From assembly GCF_002849605.1 (NCBI RefSeq), contig NZ_NPIB01000031.1:1-52585 (forward strand): a DNA stretch of 52,585 bases, read 5' to 3'. The notes beneath the pieces were generated by a model that was not told the origin of the DNA, made no database searches, and was given only the letters and a program-made list of their open reading frames with translations. The DNA is from Photobacterium carnosum. GTDB lineage: Bacteria; Pseudomonadota; Gammaproteobacteria; Enterobacterales; Vibrionaceae. The translations under genes and the position numbers were made by a program. Position 1 is the first letter of the stretch; the number at the start of each line of letters is the position of its first letter. Below are positions 17,463 to 26,872 of the stretch, piece by piece.

Positions 17463-18089
17463 ATGAAAGTCGTTGAGGTGAAACACCCGCTGGTTAAACA
17501 TAAGATTGGTCTTATGCGTGAAGGTGATATTAGCACTAAGCGTTTTCGCGAATTGGCAACCGAGGTTGGTAGCCTATTAACGTATGAAGCGACTTCAGAC
17601 TTCGAAACAGAAAAATTGATCATTGAAGGTTGGAATGGTCCAGTTGAAGTTGATCAACTAAAAGGTAAAAAAGTGACTGTAGTGCCTATTCTTCGTGCCG
17701 GTTTAGGTATGATGGATGGTGTATTAGAGCATATGCCAAGTGCACGTATCAGTGTTGTTGGTATCTACCGTGATGAAGAAACGCTAGAGCCTATTCCGTA
17801 CTTTAATAAATTAGCGTCGAATATTGATGAGCGTATTGCATTGGTTGTTGATCCAATGCTAGCGACTGGCGGTTCAATGATTGCAACGCTTGATCTATTA
17901 AAAGAACATGGTTGTACGCAATTTAAGGTATTGGTACTTGTTGCTGCGCCTGAAGGTATTGCGGCTTTAGAAAAAGCGCACCCAGATGTAGAGCTATATA
18001 CAGCGGCTATTGATGAAAAGCTAAATGATAAGGGTTACATTATTCCTGGTCTTGGCGATGCGGGCGATAAAATTTTCGGTACTAAATAA
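17463..18089 (+). CDS. upp: Uracil phosphoribosyltransferase
   Basis: A 208-residue salvage enzyme making UMP from uracil and PRPP. The PRPP loop [12 protein letters not shown] is at about 128-139 and the uracil-binding C-terminal segment [17 protein letters not shown] is intact. Length equals E. coli Upp (208). The ribosome-binding site CAGGAG precedes the ATG. It is head to head with purM and tail to tail with uraA. Confidence 0.98.
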   Translation: MKVVEVKHPLVKHKIGLMREGDISTKRFRELATEVGSLLTYEATSDFETEKLIIEGWNGPVEVDQLKGKKVTVVPILRAGLGMMDGVLEHMPSARISVVGIYRDEETLEPIPYFNKLASNIDERIALVVDPMLATGGSMIATLDLLKEHGCTQFKVLVLVAAPEGIAALEKAHPDVELYTAAIDEKLNDKGYIIPGLGDAGDKIFGTK

Positions 18090-18114
18090 TTTTAGTATTG
18101 ATTATCGCTGATAT

Positions 18115-18148
18115 AAAAAACCGGACCAAGAATGTCCGGTTTTTTTTA
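18115..18148. terminator. Bidirectional terminator between upp and uraA
   Basis: AACCGGAC (18119-18126) pairs with GTCCGGTT (18134-18141), flanked by an A run on the left and a long T run on the right. Confidence 0.92.
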
Positions 18149-18184
18149 TTTTAATTGGTCGTCTATAAATGACAATTGTTGTAA

Positions 18185-19438
18185 TTATAGATGTTCAGTA
18201 TCTTCAATTTGTGCATTATCAACCACATTAGTTTCACCTAAATCTTGTGGTAGAATCAGGTTCAATAAAATAGCAACAATACCGCATAGGCTCACACCTT
18301 GTAAGCTAAATTCACCGATACCAAATGCCATTCCACCAATACCAAATACTAATGTTACGGCTACAATCACGAGATTGCGGGCTTTATGTAAATCGACTTG
18401 ATTTATTATCAGAGTATTTAATCCAACCGTTGCAATCGAACCAAATAATAAAATCATTATGCCGCCCATTACTGGTACTGGAATAGTTTGCAGTATTGCG
18501 CCTAATTTACCAACAAATGCTAAAACAATTGCAGTAACCGCTGCCCAAGTCATGATGACTGGATTAAATGCTTTGGTCAGCATAACGGCACCTGTGACTT
18601 CTGAGTAGGTAGTATTAGGTGGTGCACCAAGAAAAGAGGCGACAATTGTTGCAATGCCATCACCCGCCATTGTACGGTGTAAGCCTGGTTTTTTGAGGTA
18701 ATCTTTTCCTGTTACATTAGAAATAGCTAAAATATCACCGACATGTTCTACCGCAGGTGCAATTGCTACTGGAATCATAAACAAGACAGCATTGATATTG
18801 AATTCAGGCAAGGTGAAATTAGGAACAGCCAGCCAACTTGCTTGCACAACAGGTGTGAAATCAATAACACCAAAACCAAGACTAGTAACGTAACCTGCTG
18901 TAATACCGCCAACGATTGGAATTAATTTTAGAATACCTTTAGCAAAAACACTTAAGGTAATAGTGACCGTAAGGGAAATCGCTGAGATCCATAAAGCAGT
19001 ATCGTGAGCGATTAATTGCACGTCACCGCCGCCAGTTTTACCTACTGCCATATTCACTGCCGCGGGTGCTAATCCTAAACCGATCACCATGATGACTGGA
19101 CCGACAACAACGGGAGGTAATAAGCGATGAATAAATCCAACACCACGAATCTTGATGATACCGCCCATGATGACATAAACCACGCCCGCCATCATGAGAC
19201 CCCCCATAGTGCTTGCAACACCCCATGTTTGGATGCCATACATCATAGGAGCAATAAAGGCGAAAGATGAGGCTAGAAAAATGGGTACCGATCGTTTAGT
19301 CACGACTTGAAATAAAAGTGTGCCAGCACCTGCGCCAAATAAAGCTACATTAGGATCCAGTCCTGTTAATAACGGAACCAGAACTAATGCGCCAAATGCT
19401 ACAAATAACATTTGTGCACCTTGAAGAACCTGCATCAT
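18185..19438 (-). CDS. uraA: Uracil permease
   Basis: A nucleobase:cation symporter (NAT/NCS2 family), about 417 residues with roughly 12-14 hydrophobic segments. Family features: GAQMLFVAFGALVLVPLLTG, SSFAFIAP, the signature region around VAIAPAVEHVGDILAI (with the proton/substrate Glu), and GAPPNTTYSEVTGAVMLT. Start is uncertain: ATG 19438 has AGAGA at good spacing; ATG 19447 also fits. It faces upp, with which it cooperates in uracil salvage. Confidence 0.93.
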   Translation of the reverse strand: MMQVLQGAQMLFVAFGALVLVPLLTGLDPNVALFGAGAGTLLFQVVTKRSVPIFLASSFAFIAPMMYGIQTWGVASTMGGLMMAGVVYVIMGGIIKIRGVGFIHRLLPPVVVGPVIMVIGLGLAPAAVNMAVGKTGGGDVQLIAHDTALWISAISLTVTITLSVFAKGILKLIPIVGGITAGYVTSLGFGVIDFTPVVQASWLAVPNFTLPEFNINAVLFMIPVAIAPAVEHVGDILAISNVTGKDYLKKPGLHRTMAGDGIATIVASFLGAPPNTTYSEVTGAVMLTKAFNPVIMTWAAVTAIVLAFVGKLGAILQTIPVPVMGGIMILLFGSIATVGLNTLIINQVDLHKARNLVIVAVTLVFGIGGMAFGIGEFSLQGVSLCGIVAILLNLILPQDLGETNVVDNAQIEDTEHL

Positions 19439-19713
19439 GATATTCATCTCTAAGTAAAAAAAATCGCGCAATCCTATCACGAAAGCAAACGATAACCTAG
19501 ATTAATAAAAGACGAAAAGTACCTGTAATTGCTCGAATTTAGAACGAATGGCGTTTTGTTTGCATATGAGTGATCTTTGCACTATTAAAAATGTGAGTTA
19601 TAAAATGATATTGCTGAAATTGTCGAATAATTTTCCCATTCTCTGCGCTATGATACGGCACCAATGATAAAACCTGTTGTCTGCTTTAATAGGTCCATTT
19701 TTTTGAGTTAACC

Positions 19714-20880
19714 ATGAGTCTTACTATGTTGCGATTTGCATTATTATTTTTAGCGGTATTGGTATTGCCGGTACAAGCTGCGACGGTAAATGATCTTTAT
19801 CGAACCCAAGTTACTTTGATCGGAAGCGACCAACAAGCCGATCAAGCTGCCCGTGAACAGGGATTAGCAAATGTGTTGGTAAAAATATCAGGTAATACTG
19901 ATATTTTAAATAACGCTACGATTAAAACTGCGATTACTAATAGCGGTCGTTATGTTAGTCAGCTTGGTTATAGTCAAGTTGATGGTCAACGCGCTATTAA
20001 TTTAAGCTTTGATAAAAACCAAATTAAACAATTATTGATTAAATCAAAAGCGAGTATTTGGAAAGATCAACGTCCAAATATTTTAGTGTGGATGGTCGAT
20101 AATGATGGCCAGCAACGTAATATTCTGTGGGATCAGTCAACCAATGCGTTGGTTAACGACACCAAACAAGCCGCTGATAGCCGAGGCTTACCATTAACGT
20201 TCCCTGTGGGAGATATAACGGATGAAACGGCTGTAAATGCGTCAGATTTATGGGGTGGTTTTATTGATCCTATTGCTGTGGCAAGTACGCGTTATCATGC
20301 GGATGGGTTATTGTTGGTTAAAGCACAGCAGCAACCAGATGCCAATGTAACTTTACATTGGCAGTTTTATCCGCAGCAACCAAGTAAGATTGCAACGGCA
20401 GAAGTACAACCGATTACAGGTACAACATCTGGCACATTGGCACAATCATCAAATAAGATGATTAATCAAGTGACGGATTACTTAGCTAATAAATATGCCG
20501 TCGTTTTAGGTGGTGTTGCTGGTGGTAAAGTTAATATTGAAGTTGATAATATTCAGTCAACTGAAAACTTTTTTGCTCTAGAAAAAATGCTTAATGGTTT
20601 AACGACTGTGAACAGTGCTAATGCCATGAGAATTAAAGGCGATAGTGTTATTTTTCAATTAAATCTTCAAGGTTCTGAGCAGGCATTCCATCAAGAGATT
20701 AGCCATGATGATCAAGTGCGTCAAACTCAATCAGCAATAGCTTTTGCTGCTGATCCTGCCGTGTCGACTACCTCTGCAATAATCCCCGTGACAACGGATA
20801 CTGTCAGTGCTGTACCATCAGTGACTGCTTCAAGTGCATTAACCGTAACGCCACAAAATATTTATTCTTGGAATAGTTAA
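19714..20880 (+). CDS. DUF2066 domain-containing secreted protein
   Basis: A 388-residue protein with a clear Sec signal peptide (cleavage near VQA, residue 22) followed by the DUF2066 region (VNDLYRTQVTLIGSDQQADQ, REQGLANVLVKISGN, ILVWMVDND). The C-terminal tail is rich in Ser, Thr and Val and looks disordered. Function unknown; it is predicted to be periplasmic or outer-membrane associated. In E. coli, hda occupies the position next to uraA, but no hda is found here. Confidence 0.82.
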   Translation: MSLTMLRFALLFLAVLVLPVQAATVNDLYRTQVTLIGSDQQADQAAREQGLANVLVKISGNTDILNNATIKTAITNSGRYVSQLGYSQVDGQRAINLSFDKNQIKQLLIKSKASIWKDQRPNILVWMVDNDGQQRNILWDQSTNALVNDTKQAADSRGLPLTFPVGDITDETAVNASDLWGGFIDPIAVASTRYHADGLLLVKAQQQPDANVTLHWQFYPQQPSKIATAEVQPITGTTSGTLAQSSNKMINQVTDYLANKYAVVLGGVAGGKVNIEVDNIQSTENFFALEKMLNGLTTVNSANAMRIKGDSVIFQLNLQGSEQAFHQEISHDDQVRQTQSAIAFAADPAVSTTSAIIPVTTDTVSAVPSVTASSALTVTPQNIYSWNS

Positions 20881-20924
20881 TTACATATTAACAAAGTAAT
20901 TAGATGACGTTATTTTGAGTAAAA

Positions 20925-20962
20925 TAAACAACCTCAGTATATTCAGTGCTGAGGTTTTTTTT
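20925..20962. terminator. Terminator between the DUF2066 and DUF2069 genes
   Basis: AACCTCAG (20930-20937) pairs with CTGAGGTT (20949-20956) and a run of T follows; the left flank is A-rich, so it can serve both convergent transcripts. Confidence 0.88.
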
Positions 20963-20983
20963 ATCACATTTTAGTGCTAACGA

Positions 20984-21406
20984 TTAATCGTTATAGCGCG
21001 CATGCTCTTCACGCTCAACTTGTGATAATCGTTTTAATTTAATCCCTAGTTCTTTAGCCCGCAAACGCGCAAAAAGAATGTTACTAACAAAACATACACT
21101 AACGATAATCAACTCGATGGCAGCTAATCCTTGTTCACCATCATTGAGGACGATAAGCGTGACGGCATGCAGAACATAAAACATTAGAATAAAATTTGCC
21201 CATGCATGGGTATAAGGTTTTGCGGCAAATATTCCGGGTAAGGGTAATAATAAGGGGATGACCCATAACGCGGTGATGATGAATGCGGATAATTGAGGAT
21301 GAGGCGATAGTTGTAATTGCCATAGGCTAATGAAAATAATCAAACTGCAATAATTGATCAATGCAGATTGACGAGCAAAATGTGTTAGTCGTTGCATTTT
21401 GGGCAT
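20984..21406 (-). CDS. DUF2069 family membrane protein
   Basis: A 140-residue inner-membrane protein with four hydrophobic segments (about 17-30, 42-58, 68-86, 94-112) and a charged cytoplasmic tail (RLRAKELGIKLKRLSQVEREE). I recognise it as DUF2069; the function is unknown. Start ATG 21406 has GGAG at good spacing. It is the last gene of the bepA-arsC-wrbA-DUF2069 run. Confidence 0.8.
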   Translation of the reverse strand: MPKMQRLTHFARQSALINYCSLIIFISLWQLQLSPHPQLSAFIITALWVIPLLLPLPGIFAAKPYTHAWANFILMFYVLHAVTLIVLNDGEQGLAAIELIIVSVCFVSNILFARLRAKELGIKLKRLSQVEREEHARYND

Positions 21407-21420
21407 GAAGACTCCTTTTT

Positions 21421-22017
21421 CTAGCCACTTAATTTACATGCTATGGTTGCTAAACGCCGTCCAATGGCTTGAGCAAGTGCTATTTCATCTGGGTGTAATT
21501 GTTTATTTGTACCGTTATTAACATGCGATGCGCCATAAGGTGTGCCGCCATGATGTGTTGTGTGTAACAACGGTTCTGAATAGGGAATCCCCACAATTAA
21601 CATTCCATGATGTAATAGCGGTAACATCATTGATTGTAGCGTAGTTTCTTGACCGCCGTGTAATGATGACGATGAGGTAAATACGCAGGCAGGCTTATCG
21701 ATTAATGTGCCTGATAGCCATTCACCACTGGTACTGTCTAAAAAGTGCTTGAGTGGGGCTGCCATATTGCCAAACCTGACCGGACTTCCCATCGCCATTG
21801 CTGAACATTGCTTGAGATCATCATGAGTGACAATGGGATCAGTACTTGTTTCTATTCGTGTCGATATTACTGATGTCGTCGGTATTGTATGAATGTCTGC
21901 TACCGTTCTTAGTATCGCTTCACAGCCATCGACTTGTTCGATGCCACGGCAAATATGACGTGCTAATTGGCGCGTATTACCATGAAGACTGTAATAGAGT
22001 ACTAAGATTTTAGTCAT
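21421..22017 (-). CDS. wrbA: NAD(P)H:quinone oxidoreductase, WrbA-type flavodoxin
   Basis: A 198-residue flavodoxin-fold protein. The FMN phosphate loop YYSLHGNTRQLA is near the N-terminus, with GSPVRFGNMAAPLKHFLD and FTSSSSLHGGQETT later, all typical of the WrbA/NQO type IV family, which reduces quinones by two electrons. Its ATG overlaps the arsC stop by one base (TAATG), implying translational coupling. The C-terminal half contains the usual GTPYGASH segment. Confidence 0.92.
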   Translation of the reverse strand: MTKILVLYYSLHGNTRQLARHICRGIEQVDGCEAILRTVADIHTIPTTSVISTRIETSTDPIVTHDDLKQCSAMAMGSPVRFGNMAAPLKHFLDSTSGEWLSGTLIDKPACVFTSSSSLHGGQETTLQSMMLPLLHHGMLIVGIPYSEPLLHTTHHGGTPYGASHVNNGTNKQLHPDEIALAQAIGRRLATIACKLSG

Positions 22018-22373
22018 TATAAAATACTCAAAACATGCTCAGGTGGACGTCCCATTGCGGCTTTATCGTTGTCACTGTTAACCACAATTGGTCGTTCAAG
22101 TAATTTAGGGCACGATATGATTGCTTCAAATAAAGCGTGATCCGTTAGTGTTTCCGCATCGAGTTGTTGTTCTTTATATTGTTGTTCTTTAGTTCGCATC
22201 ATCTCACGTACATTGCTATAACCAAGTTGACGGTAAAGTTGTTGTAGTTGTTCAATAGCGGGAGGGGTGTCTAAATAATGAATGACGGTTGGCGTAATAC
22301 CATGCTCTGTCAGTAAAGCTAATGTTTCACGACTTTTTGAACAACGCGGATTGTGATAAATCGAAATAGTCAT
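22017..22373 (-). CDS. arsC: ArsC-family reductase (YfgD-type)
   Basis: A 118-residue thioredoxin-fold protein with the ArsC signature YHNPRCSKSRETLALL (Cys11) and the C-terminal RPIVVNSDNDKAAMGRPPE segment. Start chosen at ATG 22373, preceded by AAGGA; a longer reading from 22403 overlaps the end of bepA and lacks support. E. coli YfgD (ArsC family) occupies the same place next to bepA. No other arsenic genes are nearby, so arsenate reductase activity is not certain. Confidence 0.88.
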   Translation of the reverse strand: MTISIYHNPRCSKSRETLALLTEHGITPTVIHYLDTPPAIEQLQQLYRQLGYSNVREMMRTKEQQYKEQQLDAETLTDHALFEAIISCPKLLERPIVVNSDNDKAAMGRPPEHVLSIL

Positions 22374-22402
22374 TGTTAATTCCTTATCAATAAAAAGAGC
22401 CA

Positions 22403-23869
22403 CTAAAAAGAAGAACGTAAAGCTTCAAATTTGGCTTGTTGAAGGCGAAGTTGATCCAATCGTGCATCATAACGCGCTTGATCGAGTGAACCTAGTTTTG
22501 CGCGTTGCGCCGCTTGCGTGTAGTTACTGATTGCCAGCCCCCATTGTGCCCGTAATGCGGCTAATTCACCCATTGCTGCGAGCTCACCATCACGTTTATT
22601 TTGTTTGGCATAATTTTGTGCTAATAATGCCCAGCCATTAATATCATTAGGTTGCTGATAACTATAACGGGTCAGTATGTTAATACTTTGCTGGTAACGT
22701 TTAGCTTCTAATAAAGCATTGGCTAAATTAAGTTGTAACACGCTACTCTCTGGTTGATATTGTAATGCGTTTTTTAAACGAGTGATCGCTTTATCATATT
22801 GTTTTTGATATAAATTTAAGTCTGTTGCCGCGTCGATGTAAAATAAATTATTAGGTTCAGCTGTAAGTAATGGCAACAATAATTGTTGAGCTTTAGCATA
22901 CTGACCTTTATCGATATAGACCAAGCTCTTACCATAATTAAGTTCTTTATGTTGGTTGGCTGGTGCTTTTTTGAGTTCAGTATTAAACCAGTTTAAGGCT
23001 GATGTTTGGCTAAAACCGACATAGCGTGCCACCATACGTGATTTCGCCAACAGATAGTGTTCAGATGGTGGCAATCTAACGACTGAATAATTATTCGCAC
23101 GTAAACGACTGTCTGTAATGCGTGATTCTGGTAATGGGTGACTAAGTAACATTGGGGGTAATTTAGTGGTATAGCGGTATTGTTCGGCTAAACGTTCAAA
23201 AAAATGTGGCATTGCTTGTGGATTAAAACCTGCCTTGGCGAGGGTAGATATACCGATGCGATCTGCTTCTTTTTCATTACTACGGGTATGGTTTAACATA
23301 CCTTGTATTGATATCGCTGTTGTTGCGTGTAATGCTGCTATCCCCGCTTCAGGTGCTGCAATTACTAATAATAAAGAGCCTAGCATCGCTGCCATTGTCG
23401 CTGGGTTTTTCTTTGCTTGATCTTCTAAAGTACGAGCAAGATGGCGTTGAGTGACATGAGCAATTTCATGTGCGATAACTGACGCGAGTTCACTTTCCGT
23501 TTTAGCATGTAAAAATAATCCTGAATGGACTCCAATATTACCGCCAAATAAGGCAAATGCGTTGATCTCATAATTCTTAATCAAGAAAAAATCAAACGGT
23601 GTTTTAACACCATCAGCATTAGCAACTAATTTATGCCCAAGATCTTGGATATATTCTGATAATACGGGATCATTAATAATGGGACGACTGGCGCGCATTA
23701 TTCGCATGTACATCTCACCATATTCAATTTCTTTATCAATAGTCAGCGTTGATGCTGCTGTCGTACCAATGTCAGGTAATGAAGAGGCGTTATTCGCTAT
23801 AGCCGGCAAGCTAGTACTTAACAAGGCTGACAGTAAGATATAGGTTGGTGCTTTAGCAAATTGGAACAT
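22403..23869 (-). CDS. bepA: Beta-barrel assembly-enhancing protease BepA
   Basis: A 488-residue periplasmic M48 metalloprotease that helps LptD and Bam-dependent outer-membrane protein assembly and degrades misfolded ones. A signal peptide ends near residue 25. The zinc site HEIAH is at residues 134-138, with the third ligand E201 in RSNEKEADRIG. TPR-like repeats fill the C-terminal third (YAKAQQLLLPLL, YDKAITRLKNAL). It is the first gene of a run with arsC and wrbA and is divergent from the TusA-like gene, as in E. coli near perM. Confidence 0.94.
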   Translation of the reverse strand: MFQFAKAPTYILLSALLSTSLPAIANNASSLPDIGTTAASTLTIDKEIEYGEMYMRIMRASRPIINDPVLSEYIQDLGHKLVANADGVKTPFDFFLIKNYEINAFALFGGNIGVHSGLFLHAKTESELASVIAHEIAHVTQRHLARTLEDQAKKNPATMAAMLGSLLLVIAAPEAGIAALHATTAISIQGMLNHTRSNEKEADRIGISTLAKAGFNPQAMPHFFERLAEQYRYTTKLPPMLLSHPLPESRITDSRLRANNYSVVRLPPSEHYLLAKSRMVARYVGFSQTSALNWFNTELKKAPANQHKELNYGKSLVYIDKGQYAKAQQLLLPLLTAEPNNLFYIDAATDLNLYQKQYDKAITRLKNALQYQPESSVLQLNLANALLEAKRYQQSINILTRYSYQQPNDINGWALLAQNYAKQNKRDGELAAMGELAALRAQWGLAISNYTQAAQRAKLGSLDQARYDARLDQLRLQQAKFEALRSSF

Positions 23870-24032
23870 ATAAATAATACAACCACCATGTCGATTAATA
23901 AGGGAAAACGGGGCAATTATCGATAACCTTCTGCATTGTTACGACAGCGAATTTTAGCTTAGGTTCGCTATTGTGATATTTCGCTTTGTGGTTATCTCGC
24001 TTATTCCTTGCGGTTAAGGTTACAATACGATA

Positions 24033-24287
24033 ATGGATAATCACTGTCACGCAATTGGAATGGAAATCCTAACACTTGATCTCATGGCTCACCGTTGTCC
24101 ATTAGCATTATTGATAGTAAAGCGAAAATGTCGCGATTTATTGTCGACCCAGAAACTTGACATTAAGGTTTTAGCCGACGGCACTAAAATGGATATTATT
24201 CGTTATTTGAAAAACAATGGATTTATTCTTGATATACAGGCTGAAAATACCTATCAGCTGGTTATTTTTGTGAAAAAAGGACTGTAA
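24033..24287 (+). CDS. TusA-like sulfurtransferase family protein
   Basis: A small protein of 84 residues (75 if started at ATG 24060, MEILTLDLMAHRCP). It has the TusA/SirA signature: a conserved Cys-Pro (HRCPLALLIVKR) before the first helix and VLADGTKMDIIRYLKNNGF later. TusA itself relays persulfide sulfur; this paralogue has no assigned partner here. The stop is 5 bp before perM, so they form an operon. Which Met is used is not decided by the sequence. Confidence 0.78.
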   Translation: MDNHCHAIGMEILTLDLMAHRCPLALLIVKRKCRDLLSTQKLDIKVLADGTKMDIIRYLKNNGFILDIQAENTYQLVIFVKKGL

Positions 24288-24292
24288 TTCTC

Positions 24293-25363
24293 ATGCTGCA
24301 TATGTTTAAAAGTTGGTATCAGCGCCGATTCTCTGACCCTCATGCTGTGAGTTTAATGATCATTTTAGCGGGGGCTTTTTTAACCTTATATTTCTTTGGT
24401 GGGTTAATCACACCATTGCTGGTTGCGATTGTGCTGGCGTATTTGCTTGAATCTCCCGTAGCACGTTTTACCCATTGGGGTCTGCCTCGTACATTTTCTG
24501 TTGCTATCGTGCTGATTATTTTTGCAGGGCTAATGGTGTTAGCTTTGTTTGGCTTAGTACCGACGATTTGGCATCAAATTACCAATTTAAGTGCTGATGT
24601 GCCGAAAATGTTTAATGATTTGCAGGTTTATGTCTCAAGTTTACCTGAACGTTATCCTGATTTTGTACAACCGCTTCAAGTGACTGTATTAACTGATACC
24701 TTACGTGAGAAAGTATTGACAGTAGGCGGTAGTGTAGTCAAAGGTTCATTATCATCATTAGTGAGTTTGGCGACACTCGGGGTCTATTTGATTTTAGTGC
24801 CATTATTGATTTTCTTTTTATTGAAAGATAAAGACATTATTTTACGTTCATTTATTGACGTTTTACCTAGTAATCGTCGTTTAGCGACTAAAGTAAGTGC
24901 TGAGATGAATCAACAAATCTCTAATTATATTCGCGGTAAAGTGATCGAGATCTTCATTGTTGGTATCGCGAGTTATATTGTTTTTGTTGTGATGGGACTT
25001 CAGTATGCTGCGCTACTTGGAGTATTAGTCGGTTTATCCGTACTAATTCCTTATATCGGTGCAGCAGCGGTGACAGTACCGGTTGCGATGGTCGGATTAT
25101 TCCAATGGGGTTGGACACCTGAGTTTTGGTGGTTGTTAGCCGCTTACGGCATTGTACAAGCATTGGATGGTAATGTTTTAGTTCCTGTTCTGTTCTCTGA
25201 AGCGGTTAACTTACATCCCGTGGCAATTATTGTTGCGGTATTAGTGTTTGGCGGTTTATGGGGGTTCTGGGGCGTATTCTTTGCGATCCCATTAGCAACT
25301 TTAGTCAAAGCTGTGTGGGGCGCATTAGTGATGAAAGATAATACGCCTCCTGTTAGTTATTAA
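24293..25363 (+). CDS. perM: AI-2E family transporter PerM
   Basis: A 356-residue polytopic membrane protein with about eight hydrophobic segments and the AI-2E/PerM pattern: LITPLLVAIVLAYLLESPVARFT, LIPYIGAAAVTVP, QALDGNVLVPVLFSEAVNLHP and VFGGLWGFWGVFFAIPLATLVKA. Members have been linked to quorum-signal export or to sodium/proton antiport; the substrate cannot be told here. Cotranscribed with the TusA-like gene. An alternative start at the second Met (MFKSWYQ) is possible. Confidence 0.9.
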   Translation: MLHMFKSWYQRRFSDPHAVSLMIILAGAFLTLYFFGGLITPLLVAIVLAYLLESPVARFTHWGLPRTFSVAIVLIIFAGLMVLALFGLVPTIWHQITNLSADVPKMFNDLQVYVSSLPERYPDFVQPLQVTVLTDTLREKVLTVGGSVVKGSLSSLVSLATLGVYLILVPLLIFFLLKDKDIILRSFIDVLPSNRRLATKVSAEMNQQISNYIRGKVIEIFIVGIASYIVFVVMGLQYAALLGVLVGLSVLIPYIGAAAVTVPVAMVGLFQWGWTPEFWWLLAAYGIVQALDGNVLVPVLFSEAVNLHPVAIIVAVLVFGGLWGFWGVFFAIPLATLVKAVWGALVMKDNTPPVSY

Positions 25364-25386
25364 CGTTATTAAGTAGTGTAAATACT

Positions 25387-25430
25387 AAAAAAAACCACAA
25401 CGACTGATAACAGCCTTTGTGGTTTTTTTG
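25387..25430. terminator. Bidirectional terminator between perM and bcp
   Basis: AAACCACAA pairs with TTGTGGTTT, with A and T runs on both sides and a 16-nt loop. Confidence 0.88.
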
Positions 25431-25438
25431 TGATTAGA

Positions 25439-25903
25439 TTACTGATTAAGGTAATCTAATACGACTTGATGATGATCTTTGGTTTTGAATTTATCAAACA
25501 CGTGTTCAATCTTGCCATGCTCATCAATTAAGAAACTGATGCGGTGCAAACCATCATAAATTTTGCCCATGAATTTTTTCTCTCCCCACACGCCAAATTG
25601 ATCAGCTACTGCATGATCTTCATCAGATAACAGGGTGAAGTTAAGATTATCGCGTTCAATAAATTTAGGTAAACGCTTAACAGGATCAATACTGATACCT
25701 AAAACAACCACGTTAAGGGCTTCTAGTTCAGCTTTACTGTCGCGTAAACCACACGCTTGAATGGTACAACCTGGGGTCATTGCTTTGGGGTAAAAATAAG
25801 CCAGTACTTTCTTACCTTTAAAATCACTTAAGCTGACGGGTTGGTCGTCTTGGTTGAGTAACGTAAAAGTGGGAGCGAGCATTCCTGCTGTTAGTGTATT
25901 CAT
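25439..25903 (-). CDS. bcp: Thioredoxin-dependent thiol peroxidase (Bcp/PrxQ)
   Basis: A 154-residue peroxiredoxin that reduces peroxides using thioredoxin. The active-site segment AMTPGCTIQACGLRD holds the peroxidatic Cys46 and the resolving Cys51, the spacing of atypical 2-Cys Bcp proteins. E. coli Bcp (156 residues) also lies next to gcvR. Confidence 0.96.
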   Translation of the reverse strand: MNTLTAGMLAPTFTLLNQDDQPVSLSDFKGKKVLAYFYPKAMTPGCTIQACGLRDSKAELEALNVVVLGISIDPVKRLPKFIERDNLNFTLLSDEDHAVADQFGVWGEKKFMGKIYDGLHRISFLIDEHGKIEHVFDKFKTKDHHQVVLDYLNQ

Positions 25904-25976
25904 GCAGCTGTCCTTTTAATAAGTCATAAACGTTAATATAACATGCGCTGTTATGGTGTGTTTTATGGGTAATTAA

Positions 25977-26525
25977 TTAATGGTGACCAATAAAATTGAC
26001 AGTACCGTGAGCGTTTAGTTGGCTACAAAGCGTTTCATATTCTTGTTGTAAGCTCACTAAATTACAGTCTTCGGGTAAATTGGTACTGATTTGAAGCACT
26101 AATTGATTGTCGATATCAGTATGACCATTTTCAATGGTGTTGGCACTCAAGGTTGAGATGTCAATTTTTCGGCTAGCCATGAAATGGGTGAAATGTTTAA
26201 TCAGCCCTGGGCTATCTTTTGCTTCAATATGAAAATCCGCCGTATATGGAAAGAAGCGAGCAATATGTTTATTGGTGCGTTTCATCACCGTGATTAAATC
26301 ATGCTCTTGGCCTTTTAGTGGCAACGTTGATTCAATTCTTGAGATAGCATTGCTATTGCCAGAGAGCAACATAATTAGCGTGAATTCAGAGCCAAAAAGA
26401 GCGATTCGACTATCAACGATGTTACAGCCACTGTGCGCGACAAGATGGGTGATCTCATCAGTGATACCTGGTCGGTCAGTACCTACTGCGGTTATTACAA
26501 GGTAATGTTCCATATTTAGCGCCAT
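25977..26525 (-). CDS. gcvR: Glycine cleavage system transcriptional repressor GcvR
   Basis: A 182-residue protein of two ACT domains (HYLVITAVGTDRPGITDEITH and FHIEAKDSPGLIKHFTHFM). In E. coli GcvR binds GcvA and prevents activation of the glycine cleavage operon when glycine is low; it has no DNA-binding domain. ATG 26525 or the Met at 26513 (MEHYLV) could be used. Same neighbours (bcp, dapA) as in E. coli. Confidence 0.93.
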   Translation of the reverse strand: MALNMEHYLVITAVGTDRPGITDEITHLVAHSGCNIVDSRIALFGSEFTLIMLLSGNSNAISRIESTLPLKGQEHDLITVMKRTNKHIARFFPYTADFHIEAKDSPGLIKHFTHFMASRKIDISTLSANTIENGHTDIDNQLVLQISTNLPEDCNLVSLQQEYETLCSQLNAHGTVNFIGHH

Positions 26526-26872
26526 TTTTTCGTGATCATTATTAGCATGTTAGCACAGACTGATTCTTCAAAAGAGCGCAAATCATCATCAATAATCACA
26601 AATTTTTTTATTATAATTGTGTAGTTAACAAGAATAATGACTCATCAAAACGTATTTTTAGTGTTAGAAACGTTAAACACAACCGACAAGCTTAAAATGA
26701 ATACGATAAAGCGCGTCAGTTAACGGTTTTCAGTCACCCTTTGCTTGAGTTTATAGTCGTGCAAAAGTACCATGACTTACAAACTAGCTATATACCGTAA
26801 CCATTTTTATTGATTGGTTGTTAATGTTATTAGTTTAGAATCGTTACGATATATAAAACAGGGGAGACGGAT
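26526..26872. other. Divergent gcvR-dapA intergenic region
   Basis: About 350 bp, AT-rich, without a credible gene. I see no riboswitch-like fold that I recognise (no lysine element is evident). A plausible dapA promoter lies near its right end. Confidence 0.5.
26814..26841 (+). promoter_or_regulatory. Candidate dapA promoter
   Basis: TTGGTT (26814-26819), 16 bp, then TAGAAT (26836-26841), about 30 bp before the GGGGAG ribosome-binding site of dapA. The -35 match is weak. Confidence 0.45.

Noticed and set aside
26526..26872. Lysine riboswitch before dapA
   Set aside because: I could not find the conserved core or the expected terminator/antiterminator; plain AT-rich promoter DNA is the better description.
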